A DNA stretch of 6,515 bases from Alphaproteobacteria bacterium. Its GTDB lineage: Bacteria; Pseudomonadota; Alphaproteobacteria; Rhodospirillales; Rhodospirillaceae. The notes beneath the pieces were generated by a model. That model saw only the letters and a list, made by a program, of their open reading frames with translations, had not been told where the DNA came from and ran no database searches. The position numbers and the translations under genes are program-made. The stretch lies in contig QKGW01000110.1 of assembly GCA_003250275.1 (NCBI GenBank), forward strand, positions 1-6,515, written 5' to 3'. Positions 1 through 6,133 of the stretch are shown here, one piece after another. The first letter of the stretch is position 1, and each line of letters opens with the position of its first letter.

Positions 1-411
1 GGGCGAAACCTGGTAGACGAGGAAGCGGGCGCAGCTGCCGAAGTGGCCGTCGAGCGTCTCCGCGGCGTTCGACGCCATCGCGACGCGGATCGAGCCGGGC
101 AGGTCGCCCTCGGCGTAGGGTTCGGCGGTCGGCAGGTTGTCGGCGACCTCGGTCACCTGCTTTTCGCCGCGCAGGTAGGCGACCGCCTCCTTGAGCTGCT
201 CCGAAGGCTGGTCGGAGAGCGCACCGTCGAGGCCTTCCTTGAGGCGGCGGACGGTGAGCGCCTGCAGCGACAGCGGCGTCGGCGGATTGCCCTTCGAGAG
301 ATCGAGCAGCACCTCGACCAGGCGCGCGGGCTCGACATCGGGCAGGGCGCGGGCGGCAAGGCCGATGCGCAGCGCAATCGCCTCGGTGATCGGGTGGGCG
401 GCTTCGGTCAT
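1..411 (-). CDS. nifY: NifY/NafY-like nitrogenase cofactor-associated protein (partial, C-terminus off the left edge)
   Basis: The first 137 codons are present and the frame stays open to the window edge. The start is ATG at 411, with a GGAGGA ribosome site at 418-423. Residues 1 to about 100 are an alpha-helical, Ala/Leu-rich region (ITEAIALRIGLAARALP near the start) that resembles the N-terminal domain of NafY/NifY, which in that family contacts apo-dinitrogenase. From about residue 107 a NifX/NifB-type FeMo-cofactor-binding domain begins: SIRVAMAS, then a DGHFGSCARF motif at 121-130 with His123 as a candidate cofactor contact. The family is known to hold FeMo-co or its precursor, or to stabilise apo-NifDK, during MoFe protein maturation. 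It is the last visible gene of the nifHDKT-ferredoxin-Y series, 65 bp after the ferredoxin and behind a strong hairpin. NifX is less likely, because NifX lacks the long N-terminal domain. The two-domain layout is seen; the exact name is inferred from it and from operon position. Confidence 0.72.
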   Translation of the reverse strand, partial: MTEAAHPITEAIALRIGLAARALPDVEPARLVEVLLDLSKGNPPTPLSLQALTVRRLKEGLDGALSDQPSEQLKEAVAYLRGEKQVTEVADNLPTAEPYAEGDLPGSIRVAMASNAAETLDGHFGSCARFLVYQVSP

Positions 412-426
412 CGGCAATCCTCCGAG

Positions 427-468
427 GCTGAAAACGAACGCGGGGGCCGGAGCGAACCGGCCCCCGCG
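427..468 (-). terminator. GC-rich hairpin with short U-rich tail between the ferredoxin and nifY (terminator or attenuator)
   Basis: A perfect 12-bp stem pairs 439-450 with 457-468 around the 6-nt loop 451-456. It starts 8 bp after the ferredoxin stop codon. Read on the minus strand, the stem is followed by TTCGTTTTC (438-430), an interrupted T-run. This looks like a factor-independent terminator with a weak tail, so partial read-through is plausible. The nifY ribosome site lies just beyond, and no sigma54 promoter fits in the 65-bp gap. NifY expression would therefore depend on read-through. Confidence 0.6.
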
Positions 469-476
469 GGGATCCG

Positions 477-674
477 TCAGGCAGTGAGATAGTCGATGCA
501 GCCGTCGGGGCAGGCATCCATGCACTGCGGGCCGTCGGCGACGCCTTCGCACTCGGTGCACTTCTCCGGGTCGATCTTGTAGATGCCCTTGGCGGGCGAA
601 ATCGCGCCGTTCGGGCAAACCGCCTCGCACTCACCGCACGCGACGCAGGTATCCTTGTCGATCTTCATGGCCAT
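477..674 (-). CDS. 2[4Fe-4S] ferredoxin, nif-associated
   Basis: A 65-residue ferredoxin carries two cluster motifs. The first is CVACGECEAVCP (C-x2-C-x2-C-x3-CP). The second is C-x2-C-x8-C-x3-CP, running from CTEC to CMDACP; the 8-residue spacer, longer than in clostridial ferredoxins, is typical of nif/Allochromatium-type ferredoxins such as FdxN. It is a soluble, low-potential electron carrier. In this setting it plausibly delivers electrons to dinitrogenase reductase or to FeMo-co assembly. ATG at 674 is chosen because GGAGG (681-685) sits 8 nt upstream. A TTG at 689 would place that ribosome site inside the gene, and an ATG at 668 is too far from it. The gene lies 44 bp after nifT and 65 bp before nifY, so it is probably co-transcribed with nifHDKT. 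No gene symbol is given because fdxN and other nif ferredoxin names cannot be separated by sequence alone. Confidence 0.93.
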   Translation of the reverse strand: MAMKIDKDTCVACGECEAVCPNGAISPAKGIYKIDPEKCTECEGVADGPQCMDACPDGCIDYLTA

Positions 675-695
675 GGATTGGTCCTCCAAACATTA

Positions 696-715
696 CGCCG
701 CGCGGCACCGCGGCG
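696..715 (-). other. Intercistronic hairpin between nifT and the ferredoxin
   Basis: A 7-bp all-GC stem pairs 696-702 with 709-715 around a 6-nt loop. It lies 3 bp after the nifT stop codon. A 10-bp palindrome at 697-706 could form an alternative fold. There is no U-run after it, so it is more likely an RNA-stability or processing element than a terminator. In such GC-rich DNA a 7-bp stem could also be chance. Confidence 0.35.
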
Positions 716-718
716 GGT

Positions 719-934
719 TCACTCGACGCGCTTGAAGCGCAACGTGGTCGGGAAGGTCGGCGGCGGGCTGATCGGTTCGATGAAGAACTTCTCGCCGTCG
801 CCCAGGGTAACTTCCCCGCCCCATTCTTCCGCGGTATCGACCTCGACCGCCGTGATGACCTCTTCGAGATCCTTCTTCGCAACGTAGAACAGGAGTTTAC
901 CCTCGTCGCTGCGTCGCACCATCACACTCGGCAT
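719..934 (-). CDS. nifT: NifT/FixU family nitrogen fixation protein
   Basis: The protein is 71 residues, the usual NifT/FixU length. It begins MPSVMVRRSDEGKLLFYVAK and carries the family-like WGGEVTLGDGEKF segment (residues 39-50) and a C-terminal FPTTLRFKRVE. NifT is a small conserved protein almost always found just after nifK. Its biochemical role is unsettled, and disruption in model diazotrophs has little effect, with MoFe maturation suggested. The start is ATG at 934, preceded by AAGGAG about 8 nt upstream. Longer in-frame starts reach back into nifK and lack a ribosome site. The gene follows nifK by 94 bp, a gap that holds a 10-bp hairpin, and precedes the ferredoxin by 44 bp. It is a small beta-rich soluble protein with no signal peptide or membrane segment. 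Confidence 0.92.
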   Translation of the reverse strand: MPSVMVRRSDEGKLLFYVAKKDLEEVITAVEVDTAEEWGGEVTLGDGEKFFIEPISPPPTFPTTLRFKRVE

Positions 935-989
935 CGCGCTCTCCTTCGCGGTGCGTAAGCCTCCCCCGGGAAACGCCGGGCGGGCGGCA

Positions 990-1011
990 GGCCCGGAGAC
1001 ATCTCCGGGCC
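990..1011 (-). other. Hairpin after nifK, in the nifK-nifT gap
   Basis: A perfect 10-bp inverted repeat pairs 990-999 with 1002-1011, with only 2 nt between the arms, so in RNA the closing pair would open to a 4-nt loop. It lies 17 bp downstream of the nifK stop codon. A weaker 5-bp stem (965-969 with 976-980) follows on the transcript. There is no U-tract. It may protect the 3' end of the nifHDK message or lower expression of nifT and later genes. Confidence 0.55.
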
Positions 1012-1028
1012 GTCCGTCCGTCGGAACC

Positions 1029-2600
1029 TTAGCGGACCAAATCGTAGTTGAAGTCGGTTTGGCCCAGCAAGCTGGTTTCGTTGTCCAGCTGTTCGAGCAC
1101 GGCATTCACCAGGGTGGTGAGGATCTGCATCGCACCTTCGTAGCCGAGCGTGGTCGCGCGGTGCAGGTGGTGACGATCGAAGATCGGGAAGCCGATGCGG
1201 ATCAGCGGAACCTCGAACGCCGGGTCGAGCGCCTTGGTATCGCGCTGAATGAACTTGCCGTAGGAGTTGCCGATCATGAAGTCGGGGCGATCGGTGAACA
1301 CCAGCGAGCGCATGTGCCAGAGGTCCTTGCCGATGTAGATCTTGCCGTTCGCGCCGTAGGGCGACGCGTCGAGCACCTTCTGGACTTCCTTCTCCCACTT
1401 CTTGTTGGCGTTGGCGCACAGGATGTGGGTGGGCTCCGCGCCCAGCTCCATCAGGAAGCGCACCATGCCGATCACGAAGTCGGAGTCGCCCCAGAGGGCG
1501 AACTTCTTGCCGTGCAGCCACGGGTGGCTGTCGGTCATCATGTCGACCAGGCGGCCGCGCTCCTTGGTGAGGCTCTCCGGGATCGGCTTGCCGGTCAGCT
1601 CGGAGACGGTCATCAGGAACTTGTCGGTGCCGGCGAGGCCGAGCGGGTAGACCACCGGAGTCGCGGGCTGGTTCCACAGCTCCTTGACCACCTTCCTGGT
1701 CTTGACCAGCTGGGTCGGCTGGAGCAGCAGGGTGTCGATCGCGTTGGGCGCGTCCTTCACCGCGTACTGGCTGGTGCCGCCCGCGTACATGCGGTATTCG
1801 CCGTCGGCCGGGGTGTCGAGCACTTCGGTCGGGTCGCAGAGGATGGTGTGGTCGACCTCCATCTCGTCGAGCATCCGGTCGATCACGCGGTAGTTGCCGA
1901 GGTAGGTCTCGAAGCCCGGCACCACGTTGATCTTGCCGTTGGAGCCGACTTCCTTGCCTTCCATCGACTGCGCGGTGAAGCAGCGCAGGATGCCTTCCAT
2001 CATGTTGTCCCAGCCGACCACGTGGCTGCCGACGAACGACGGCGTGTGGGCGAACGGAACCGGCAGGTCCTGCGGGATGTGGCCTTCCTTCTTGGCGTTG
2101 TTGATGAACGAGCTGATGTCGTCACCGATGACTTCCGCCATGCAGGTGGTGGAGATCGCGATCACTTCGGGCTTGTAGATGTTGAACGCGTTCTCGAGGC
2201 CCTGGTACATGTTGTTGTGGCCGCCGAACACCGCCGCGTCTTCCGTCATCGAGTCCGAAACGCAGGCGATCGGCTCCTTGAAATGACGGTTGAAGTAGGT
2301 GCGGAAGTAGGCGACGCAGCCCTGCGAACCGTGCACGTAGGGCAGGGTCTTTTCGAAGCCCAGGGCGCACAGCACCGCGCCGAGCGGCTGGCAGGCCTTG
2401 GCCGGGCTGATGGTCACCGCCTCGCGGGAGAAGTTGATCTCCTTGTACTCGGCGGTGGTGGTCCATTCGAAGATCTCGCGCGCCTTTTCCTGCGGCACCG
2501 CCTCTTCGAAGTTCGTACGCTTGCCCGCGAACATGTCCTGGTAGTCCTGGTCCAGGAACAGCGGGTAGCCTGCCTTGATATTGTCGACAGTCTGGCTCAT
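1029..2600 (-). CDS. nifK: Nitrogenase molybdenum-iron protein beta chain
   Basis: NifK is the beta subunit of the alpha2-beta2 MoFe protein (dinitrogenase), which reduces N2 to ammonia in the cytoplasm. The protein is 523 residues, the same length as Azotobacter vinelandii NifK, and its numbering stays in register. The P-cluster ligands are Cys70 (SPAKACQPLGA), Cys95 (HGSQGCVAYFR) and Cys153 (ISTTCMAEVIGDD), and Ser188, the redox-dependent P-cluster ligand, is also present. The N-terminal PLFLDQDYQDMFAGKR segment is typical. ATG at 2600 has AAGGAG 6 nt upstream; an in-frame codon at 2624 would bury that site. The gene follows nifD by 89 bp, a gap that contains hairpins. No vnfG/anfG-type delta-subunit gene lies between D and K, which argues for the Mo enzyme rather than the V or Fe-only enzyme. 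No truncation or frameshift is seen. Confidence 0.98.
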   Translation of the reverse strand: MSQTVDNIKAGYPLFLDQDYQDMFAGKRTNFEEAVPQEKAREIFEWTTTAEYKEINFSREAVTISPAKACQPLGAVLCALGFEKTLPYVHGSQGCVAYFRTYFNRHFKEPIACVSDSMTEDAAVFGGHNNMYQGLENAFNIYKPEVIAISTTCMAEVIGDDISSFINNAKKEGHIPQDLPVPFAHTPSFVGSHVVGWDNMMEGILRCFTAQSMEGKEVGSNGKINVVPGFETYLGNYRVIDRMLDEMEVDHTILCDPTEVLDTPADGEYRMYAGGTSQYAVKDAPNAIDTLLLQPTQLVKTRKVVKELWNQPATPVVYPLGLAGTDKFLMTVSELTGKPIPESLTKERGRLVDMMTDSHPWLHGKKFALWGDSDFVIGMVRFLMELGAEPTHILCANANKKWEKEVQKVLDASPYGANGKIYIGKDLWHMRSLVFTDRPDFMIGNSYGKFIQRDTKALDPAFEVPLIRIGFPIFDRHHLHRATTLGYEGAMQILTTLVNAVLEQLDNETSLLGQTDFNYDLVR

Positions 2601-2660
2601 GGCTCTCTCCTTCCCGCGCCGCACATTCGCGGCTGCTGGGTAAGAACATCAAATCCACAG

Positions 2661-2695
2661 AGGCTCGGGGGAGCCTGATCCCAGTGGGATCAGGC
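2661..2695 (-). other. Overlapping alternative hairpins at the nifD stop codon (nifD-nifK junction)
   Basis: A perfect 10-bp stem pairs 2673-2682 with 2686-2695 around a 3-nt loop (2683-2685). The nifD stop codon (2690-2692) lies within one arm. A second 6-bp stem pairs 2661-2666 with 2671-2676 around a CCCC/GGGG loop, and it shares 2673-2676 with the first, so the two cannot form together. There is no U-tract, so this is unlikely to be a simple terminator. A ribosome terminating on nifD would melt the first stem, which could couple structure to translation. Confidence 0.6.
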
Positions 2696-4165
2696 CGCCT
2701 GAACCTCGGTTGCGAGGGGCCGCAACCACGGTGCCTTCATTTCCTTCCAGCACGGGTTGTTCAGCGTCATGTCCATGTCGCGAGCGAAGATCGCGAACCC
2801 GTCGTAGCCGTGGTAGGGACCGGAGTAGTCCCAGCTGTGCATCTGACGGAAGGGGAAGCCCATCTTCTGGAACTGGTACTTCTCCTTGATGCCGGAGCCG
2901 ATCAGGTCGGGCTTGATCTTCTTGACGAATTCGTCGAGCTCGTAAGCGGTGACGTCGTCGTAGATCAGGGTCGCGTCGCCCATCTCCTTGATCGTGCGGT
3001 CGTAGTCGTCGTTGTGGGCGAATTCGTAGCCGGTGCCGACCACTTCCATGCCGAGGTCCTCGTAGGCGCCGATGATGTGACGCGGGCGCAGACCGCCGAC
3101 GTAGAGCATCACCTTCTTGCCTTCGAGACGCGGGCGGTACTTCTCGACCACCGCTTCCCACTGCGGCTTGTACTTCGCGAGGGTCTTCTCGACGCCTTCC
3201 TTGATCTTGTCGTCGAAGCGCTCGGCGATCGCGCGCAGCGAGGCTTCGATCTTGGTCGGGCCGAAGAGGTTGTACTCCATCCACGGAATCCCGAACTTCT
3301 CTTCCATGTGCCGCGAGACGTAGTTCATCGAGCGGTAGCAGTGGAGAAGGTTGAGCTTGGCGTGGATCGACTTCTCCATCTCGGCGAGAGTGCCGTCGCC
3401 CGGAACCTGGGCGATCACGCGCAGGCCGATCTCTTCGAGCAGCATCCGCGACGGCCAGATGTCGCCGCCGATGTTGTAGTCGGCGAGGATGTTGACGTCG
3501 TACGGGGTCTTCTCGAAGCCGTCGTCCTTGCCTTCGCGGGTCGGCAGCACCCAGTCGCGGATGGTGTCGTTGGCGATGTGGTGGCCGAGCGACTGCGAAA
3601 CGCCGCGGAAGCCTTCGCAACGCACCGGAACGATGGTCTTCTCGATCTCGGCGCCCTTCACCTTGGCGACCGATTCGATGTCGTCGCCGATCAGGCCGAT
3701 CGGGCATTCCGACTGGATCGTGTAGCCCTTGGCGAGCGGGAAGAGCGTCTCGAGCTCGTCGATGATCGCCTTGAGCTTCTTGTCGCCACCGAAGACGATG
3801 TCCTTCTCCTGGAAGTCGGACGTGACGTTGATGGTGGTGAAGATGTCCGAACCGGTGGTGCCGTTGGCGTAGTGGCGGCGGCCCATGGTCGAGTACATGC
3901 CGCACCCCACGGGACCGTGGGAAATGTGGATCATGTCCTTGATCGGACCCCAGCACACGCCGCGGGAACCGGCGTAGGCGCAGCCGCGGATGGTCATCAC
4001 GCCCGGCAGCGACTTACGGTTGGAAGTGATGCACTTCTTGGCGACGTCGACCGACTGGTCGTTCACCATCAGGTGCTTGGCGCGGTCCTTCTTCGCCTTT
4101 TCAGGGTAGACCGCGAGAACCTCTTGAATCAGGTTCTGGGTTTCTTCTCGCGTCAATGCGGCCAT
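2690..4165 (-). CDS. nifD: Nitrogenase molybdenum-iron protein alpha chain
   Basis: NifD is the catalytic alpha subunit of dinitrogenase and holds FeMo-co, where N2 is reduced. The protein is 491 residues (A. vinelandii NifD is 492). P-cluster ligands are Cys62 (IRGCAYAG), Cys88 (GPVGCGM) and Cys154 (SECPIGLIGDD). The FeMo-co ligands are Cys276 (NLLHCYRSMNY) and His443 (RQMHSWDYSGP), one residue later than the Azotobacter Cys275 and His442. Val70, Gln191 and His195, which shape the active site and are conserved in Mo-nitrogenase, are also present. ATG at 4165 is preceded by AGAGGAG with an 8-nt spacer; an upstream in-frame start at 4192 would include that site. The gene lies 42 bp after nifH, a short gap without an obvious hairpin. 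Length, ligands and the lack of a delta-subunit gene exclude VnfD and AnfD. Confidence 0.98.
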   Translation of the reverse strand: MAALTREETQNLIQEVLAVYPEKAKKDRAKHLMVNDQSVDVAKKCITSNRKSLPGVMTIRGCAYAGSRGVCWGPIKDMIHISHGPVGCGMYSTMGRRHYANGTTGSDIFTTINVTSDFQEKDIVFGGDKKLKAIIDELETLFPLAKGYTIQSECPIGLIGDDIESVAKVKGAEIEKTIVPVRCEGFRGVSQSLGHHIANDTIRDWVLPTREGKDDGFEKTPYDVNILADYNIGGDIWPSRMLLEEIGLRVIAQVPGDGTLAEMEKSIHAKLNLLHCYRSMNYVSRHMEEKFGIPWMEYNLFGPTKIEASLRAIAERFDDKIKEGVEKTLAKYKPQWEAVVEKYRPRLEGKKVMLYVGGLRPRHIIGAYEDLGMEVVGTGYEFAHNDDYDRTIKEMGDATLIYDDVTAYELDEFVKKIKPDLIGSGIKEKYQFQKMGFPFRQMHSWDYSGPYHGYDGFAIFARDMDMTLNNPCWKEMKAPWLRPLATEVQAA

Positions 4166-4207
4166 ATTCGGCACTCCTCTGACGTGTTTCAAACTACCCG
4201 TTGGCGA

Positions 4208-5083
4208 TTAGGCCAGCTCGGCCGCGGTCTTGCCGACGACGCTCTCGTCCTCGACGTCCATGATGCCGAATTCCATCAGGAGATTTTCGAGGTCGTCCAT
4301 CTCGAGCGGGGTCGGGATCACGAACTTCTTGTTGTCGACGATCTTCTGCGCGAGGGAGCGGTACTCGTTCGCCTGCTGGCAGGTGGGATCGAACTCGATC
4401 ACGGTCATGCGGCGGATTTCGGCGCGCTGCACGACGTTGTCGCGCGGGACGAAGTGGATCATCTGGGTGCCGAGCTTCTCGGCGAGGGCGATGATCAGCT
4501 CGTCTTCGCGGTCGGTGTTACGCGAGTTGCAGATCAGGCCGGCGAGACGCACCGAACCGGTGGTCGCGTACTTCACGATGCCCTTGGAGATGTTGTTGGC
4601 GGCGAACATCGCCATCATCTCGCCGGAGCAGACGATGTAGATTTCCTGCGCCTTGTTCTCGCGGATCGGCATCGCGAAACCGCCGCACACCACGTCGCCG
4701 AGAACGTCGTAGAACACGAAGTCGAGGTCTTCCTCGTACGCGCCCTCTTCCTCGAGGAAGTTGATCGCGGTGATGACGCCGCGGCCGGCGCAGCCGACGC
4801 CCGGCTCCGGACCGCCGGACTCGGCGCAACGGATGCCCTGATAACCGATCTTGAGCACGTCCTCGAGCTCGAGATCCTCAACCGAACCGGCCTCGGCGGC
4901 GAGGCTCATGATGGTGTCCTGGGCCTTGGCGTGGAGGATCAGTCGGGTCGAGTCCGCCTTCGGATCGCAGCCGATGATCAGCACCTTCTTGCCCATTTCC
5001 GCGAGGGCGGAAACCAGATTCTGGGTGGTCGTGGACTTGCCGATGCCACCCTTGCCGTAAATCGCGCACTGACGCAAAGCCAT
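4208..5083 (-). CDS. nifH: Nitrogenase iron protein (dinitrogenase reductase)
   Basis: NifH is the homodimeric Fe protein. It hydrolyses MgATP to pass electrons one at a time to NifDK, and it is also needed for P-cluster and FeMo-co maturation. The protein is 291 residues. It has a P-loop GKGGIGKST (10-18), a switch I region CDPKADS (39-45), a DxxGD switch II (126-130), and the two 4Fe-4S ligands that bridge the dimer, Cys98 (GVGCAGRG) and Cys133 (VVCGGF). Arg101, three residues after Cys98, matches the arginine ADP-ribosylated by DraT in Rhodospirillum rubrum, and draT is the adjacent divergent gene. ATG at 5083 has AAGGAG 7 nt upstream; an in-frame extension to 5263 crosses the promoter and is rejected. 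It is the first gene of the operon, with a leader of roughly 70 nt. BchL and ChlL are excluded by the neighbours and by the nif-type sequence. Confidence 0.99.
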   Translation of the reverse strand: MALRQCAIYGKGGIGKSTTTQNLVSALAEMGKKVLIIGCDPKADSTRLILHAKAQDTIMSLAAEAGSVEDLELEDVLKIGYQGIRCAESGGPEPGVGCAGRGVITAINFLEEEGAYEEDLDFVFYDVLGDVVCGGFAMPIRENKAQEIYIVCSGEMMAMFAANNISKGIVKYATTGSVRLAGLICNSRNTDREDELIIALAEKLGTQMIHFVPRDNVVQRAEIRRMTVIEFDPTCQQANEYRSLAQKIVDNKKFVIPTPLEMDDLENLLMEFGIMDVEDESVVGKTAAELA

Positions 5084-5162
5084 GGTCGTTCTCCTTTGTG
5101 TCTTCAAACGGTCCCGAGGGGTCTCGGTCAACCACCGAAAATTCATTCGACAGCGCCCTAGC

Positions 5163-5178
5163 AGCAACGCCCGTGCCA
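5163..5178 (-). promoter_or_regulatory. Sigma54 (-24/-12) promoter of nifHDK
   Basis: On the minus strand, 5178 to 5163 reads TGGCACG-GGCG-TTGCT, a full match to the RpoN consensus TGGCACG-N4-TTGCW, with the GG and GC dinucleotides correctly spaced. Transcription is predicted to start near 5152, giving a nifH leader of about 69 nt. The promoter should need an activator (NifA), and a matching activator site lies upstream at 5278-5293. The match and its position are seen; the start point is inferred from spacing. Confidence 0.93.
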
Positions 5179-5191
5179 ATTTCCGAAATGC

Positions 5192-5220
5192 TCGACAACC
5201 CGCTGAGCTAGCTGTATTTT
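5192..5220 (+). promoter_or_regulatory. Possible sigma70-type promoter for draT
   Basis: TCGACA (5192-5197, five of six matches to TTGACA) is followed after exactly 17 bp by TATTTT (5215-5220, four of six matches to TATAAT). It would start transcription near 5227, about 54 bp before the draT ATG. It lies between the nifH sigma54 promoter and its activator site, so the divergent units would share regulatory DNA. The match is only moderate, and such pairs occur by chance. Confidence 0.33.
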
Positions 5221-5277
5221 TAGGGACGTGCCGAATGCCGTCGGCGCGTGACATACGCAACAAAGCGCGCGAGTTCC

Positions 5278-5293
5278 TGTATGGCAGACGACA
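5278..5293 (-). promoter_or_regulatory. NifA upstream activator site for nifH, overlapping the draT start codon
   Basis: On the minus strand, 5293 to 5278 reads TGTCGTCTGCCATACA, a perfect TGT-N4-T-N5-ACA site in the same orientation as nifH. Its centre is about 134 bp upstream of the predicted nifH transcription start, within the usual range for NifA sites. The draT ATG (5281-5283) falls inside it. Two imperfect sites with one mismatch in the conserved triplets lie closer to nifH, at 5213-5228 and 5247-5262; they may be degenerate or chance. Confidence 0.8.
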
Positions 5294-6117
5294 CCCCGGC
5301 GCCTCCCGCGCAACCCTCCCTCCCCGGCTGGGCGCGGCTGCCGATCAACCGCTGCAACCTGCCGCCGGTGATCCTCGGAGGCCTGAATTTTCAGGAAAAT
5401 CCGGTGCCGCTCCGGCTCGACGGGGTGTTCCCGTTCCACGCCGAACTGTTCGCCATGCTCGACGCGCTCCCCGATCCGCACGCGCGCGCGGAACGCTTCA
5501 TCGACTACATGACCGTGCACTTCTGCCTCGAAACCCCGGAGGAGGCGGGCGGCGAAACCAAGCGCCACCGCACCAAGGCGGACTACACCCGGGTGCTGCG
5601 CGGCTGGTTCTTCGATTCCGACGGACGCGAGGCGGCGGTGATCAAGGGCTGGGTGGAAAGCCGCTTCGGCCTACTCACGCGTTTCCACAAGGGGCTTCTG
5701 CGCGCGGGCGACGACGACGCCGACGCCCGTTTCGAACGCGAGCGCGCGCAAGGCATCTACGCCACCCACGCGCTCGACGCCCAGCTCGACCTGCTCTACG
5801 CCTACGCGCAGTACGAACTCGCGCACGCGCCCGAAACCCACATGACGCTCTATCGCGGCGTCAACGGCATCGAGGACTTCGACATCCTCGAACGGACGGC
5901 GAAGCGCGAGGCGATCGTGGTGCTGAACGCGATGAACTCCTTCACCCGCGACCCCGAGCGCGCCTCCGAGTTCGGCGACAGCGTGCTGGAAGCGAAGATC
6001 CCGCGCGAGAAGGTGTTCTGCACCCAGGACCTGCTGCCGGGCCGCCTCAAGGGCGAGAACGAGGTGATGGTGATCGGCGGCGCCTACCGCGTGCGCCTCT
6101 GCTACTGGATGAAGTAG
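5281..6117 (+). CDS. draT: NAD+-dinitrogenase-reductase ADP-ribosyltransferase
   Basis: DraT transfers ADP-ribose from NAD+ to a specific arginine of NifH (Arg101 here), blocking nitrogenase when ammonium appears or energy falls; DraG reverses it. The protein is 278 residues, close to R. rubrum DraT (276). It has the typical N-terminus WARLPINRCNLPPVILGGL (17-35) and an R-S-E-type ADP-ribosyltransferase core: Arg192 (LYRGVNG), Ser220 (AMNSFTRDPERASEFG), and an ExE pair Glu259/Glu261 (KGENEVMVIGG) typical of arginine-modifying enzymes. The motif assignment is my reading by analogy with that enzyme clan. ATG at 5281 is chosen for length. An in-frame GTG at 5248 would add 11 residues, and neither start has a strong ribosome site, which fits low constitutive expression. 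It diverges from nifH, an arrangement known in Rhodospirillum and Azospirillum. The next gene is not draG, which is unusual. Confidence 0.95.
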   Translation: MADDTPAPPAQPSLPGWARLPINRCNLPPVILGGLNFQENPVPLRLDGVFPFHAELFAMLDALPDPHARAERFIDYMTVHFCLETPEEAGGETKRHRTKADYTRVLRGWFFDSDGREAAVIKGWVESRFGLLTRFHKGLLRAGDDDADARFERERAQGIYATHALDAQLDLLYAYAQYELAHAPETHMTLYRGVNGIEDFDILERTAKREAIVVLNAMNSFTRDPERASEFGDSVLEAKIPREKVFCTQDLLPGRLKGENEVMVIGGAYRVRLCYWMK

Positions 6118-6133
6118 CGCGGTTTTCCGCCAT

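Noticed and set aside
43..492. Plus-strand frame of 149 codons at the left edge
   Set aside because: It is antisense to the NifY-like gene and the hairpin. The minus-strand frame has a ribosome site and a recognisable cofactor-binding domain.
951..2678. Long open plus-strand frame opposite nifK (575 codons)
   Set aside because: It is antisense to a clear nifK with full ligands. Its composition (rich in Val, Glu, Arg, His, Leu) is the usual mirror of a GC-rich gene, and no ribosome site supports it.
1029..4165. Vanadium (vnf) or iron-only (anf) nitrogenase
   Set aside because: There is no delta-subunit gene between the alpha and beta genes, the subunit lengths are 491 and 523, and the ligand register fits Mo-nitrogenase.
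5114..5127. Small hairpin in the nifH leader (5-bp stem, 4-nt loop)
   Set aside because: It is too short to separate from chance in GC-rich sequence, and no link to the ribosome site was visible.
2684..5161. Very long open plus-strand frame opposite nifD and nifH (825 codons)
   Set aside because: It spans two well-supported minus-strand genes and their gap. It exists because GC-rich codon bias removes stops in the opposite frame, and it has no recognisable domain.
5084..5263. N-terminal extension of nifH to 5263
   Set aside because: It would run through the sigma54 promoter and ribosome site. All known NifH proteins start at the MALRQCAIYGKGG region.
5248..5280. GTG at 5248 as the draT start
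   Set aside because: It would add 11 residues not expected from the usual length (about 276) and has no ribosome site. It remains possible, since the ATG at 5281 also lacks a strong one.
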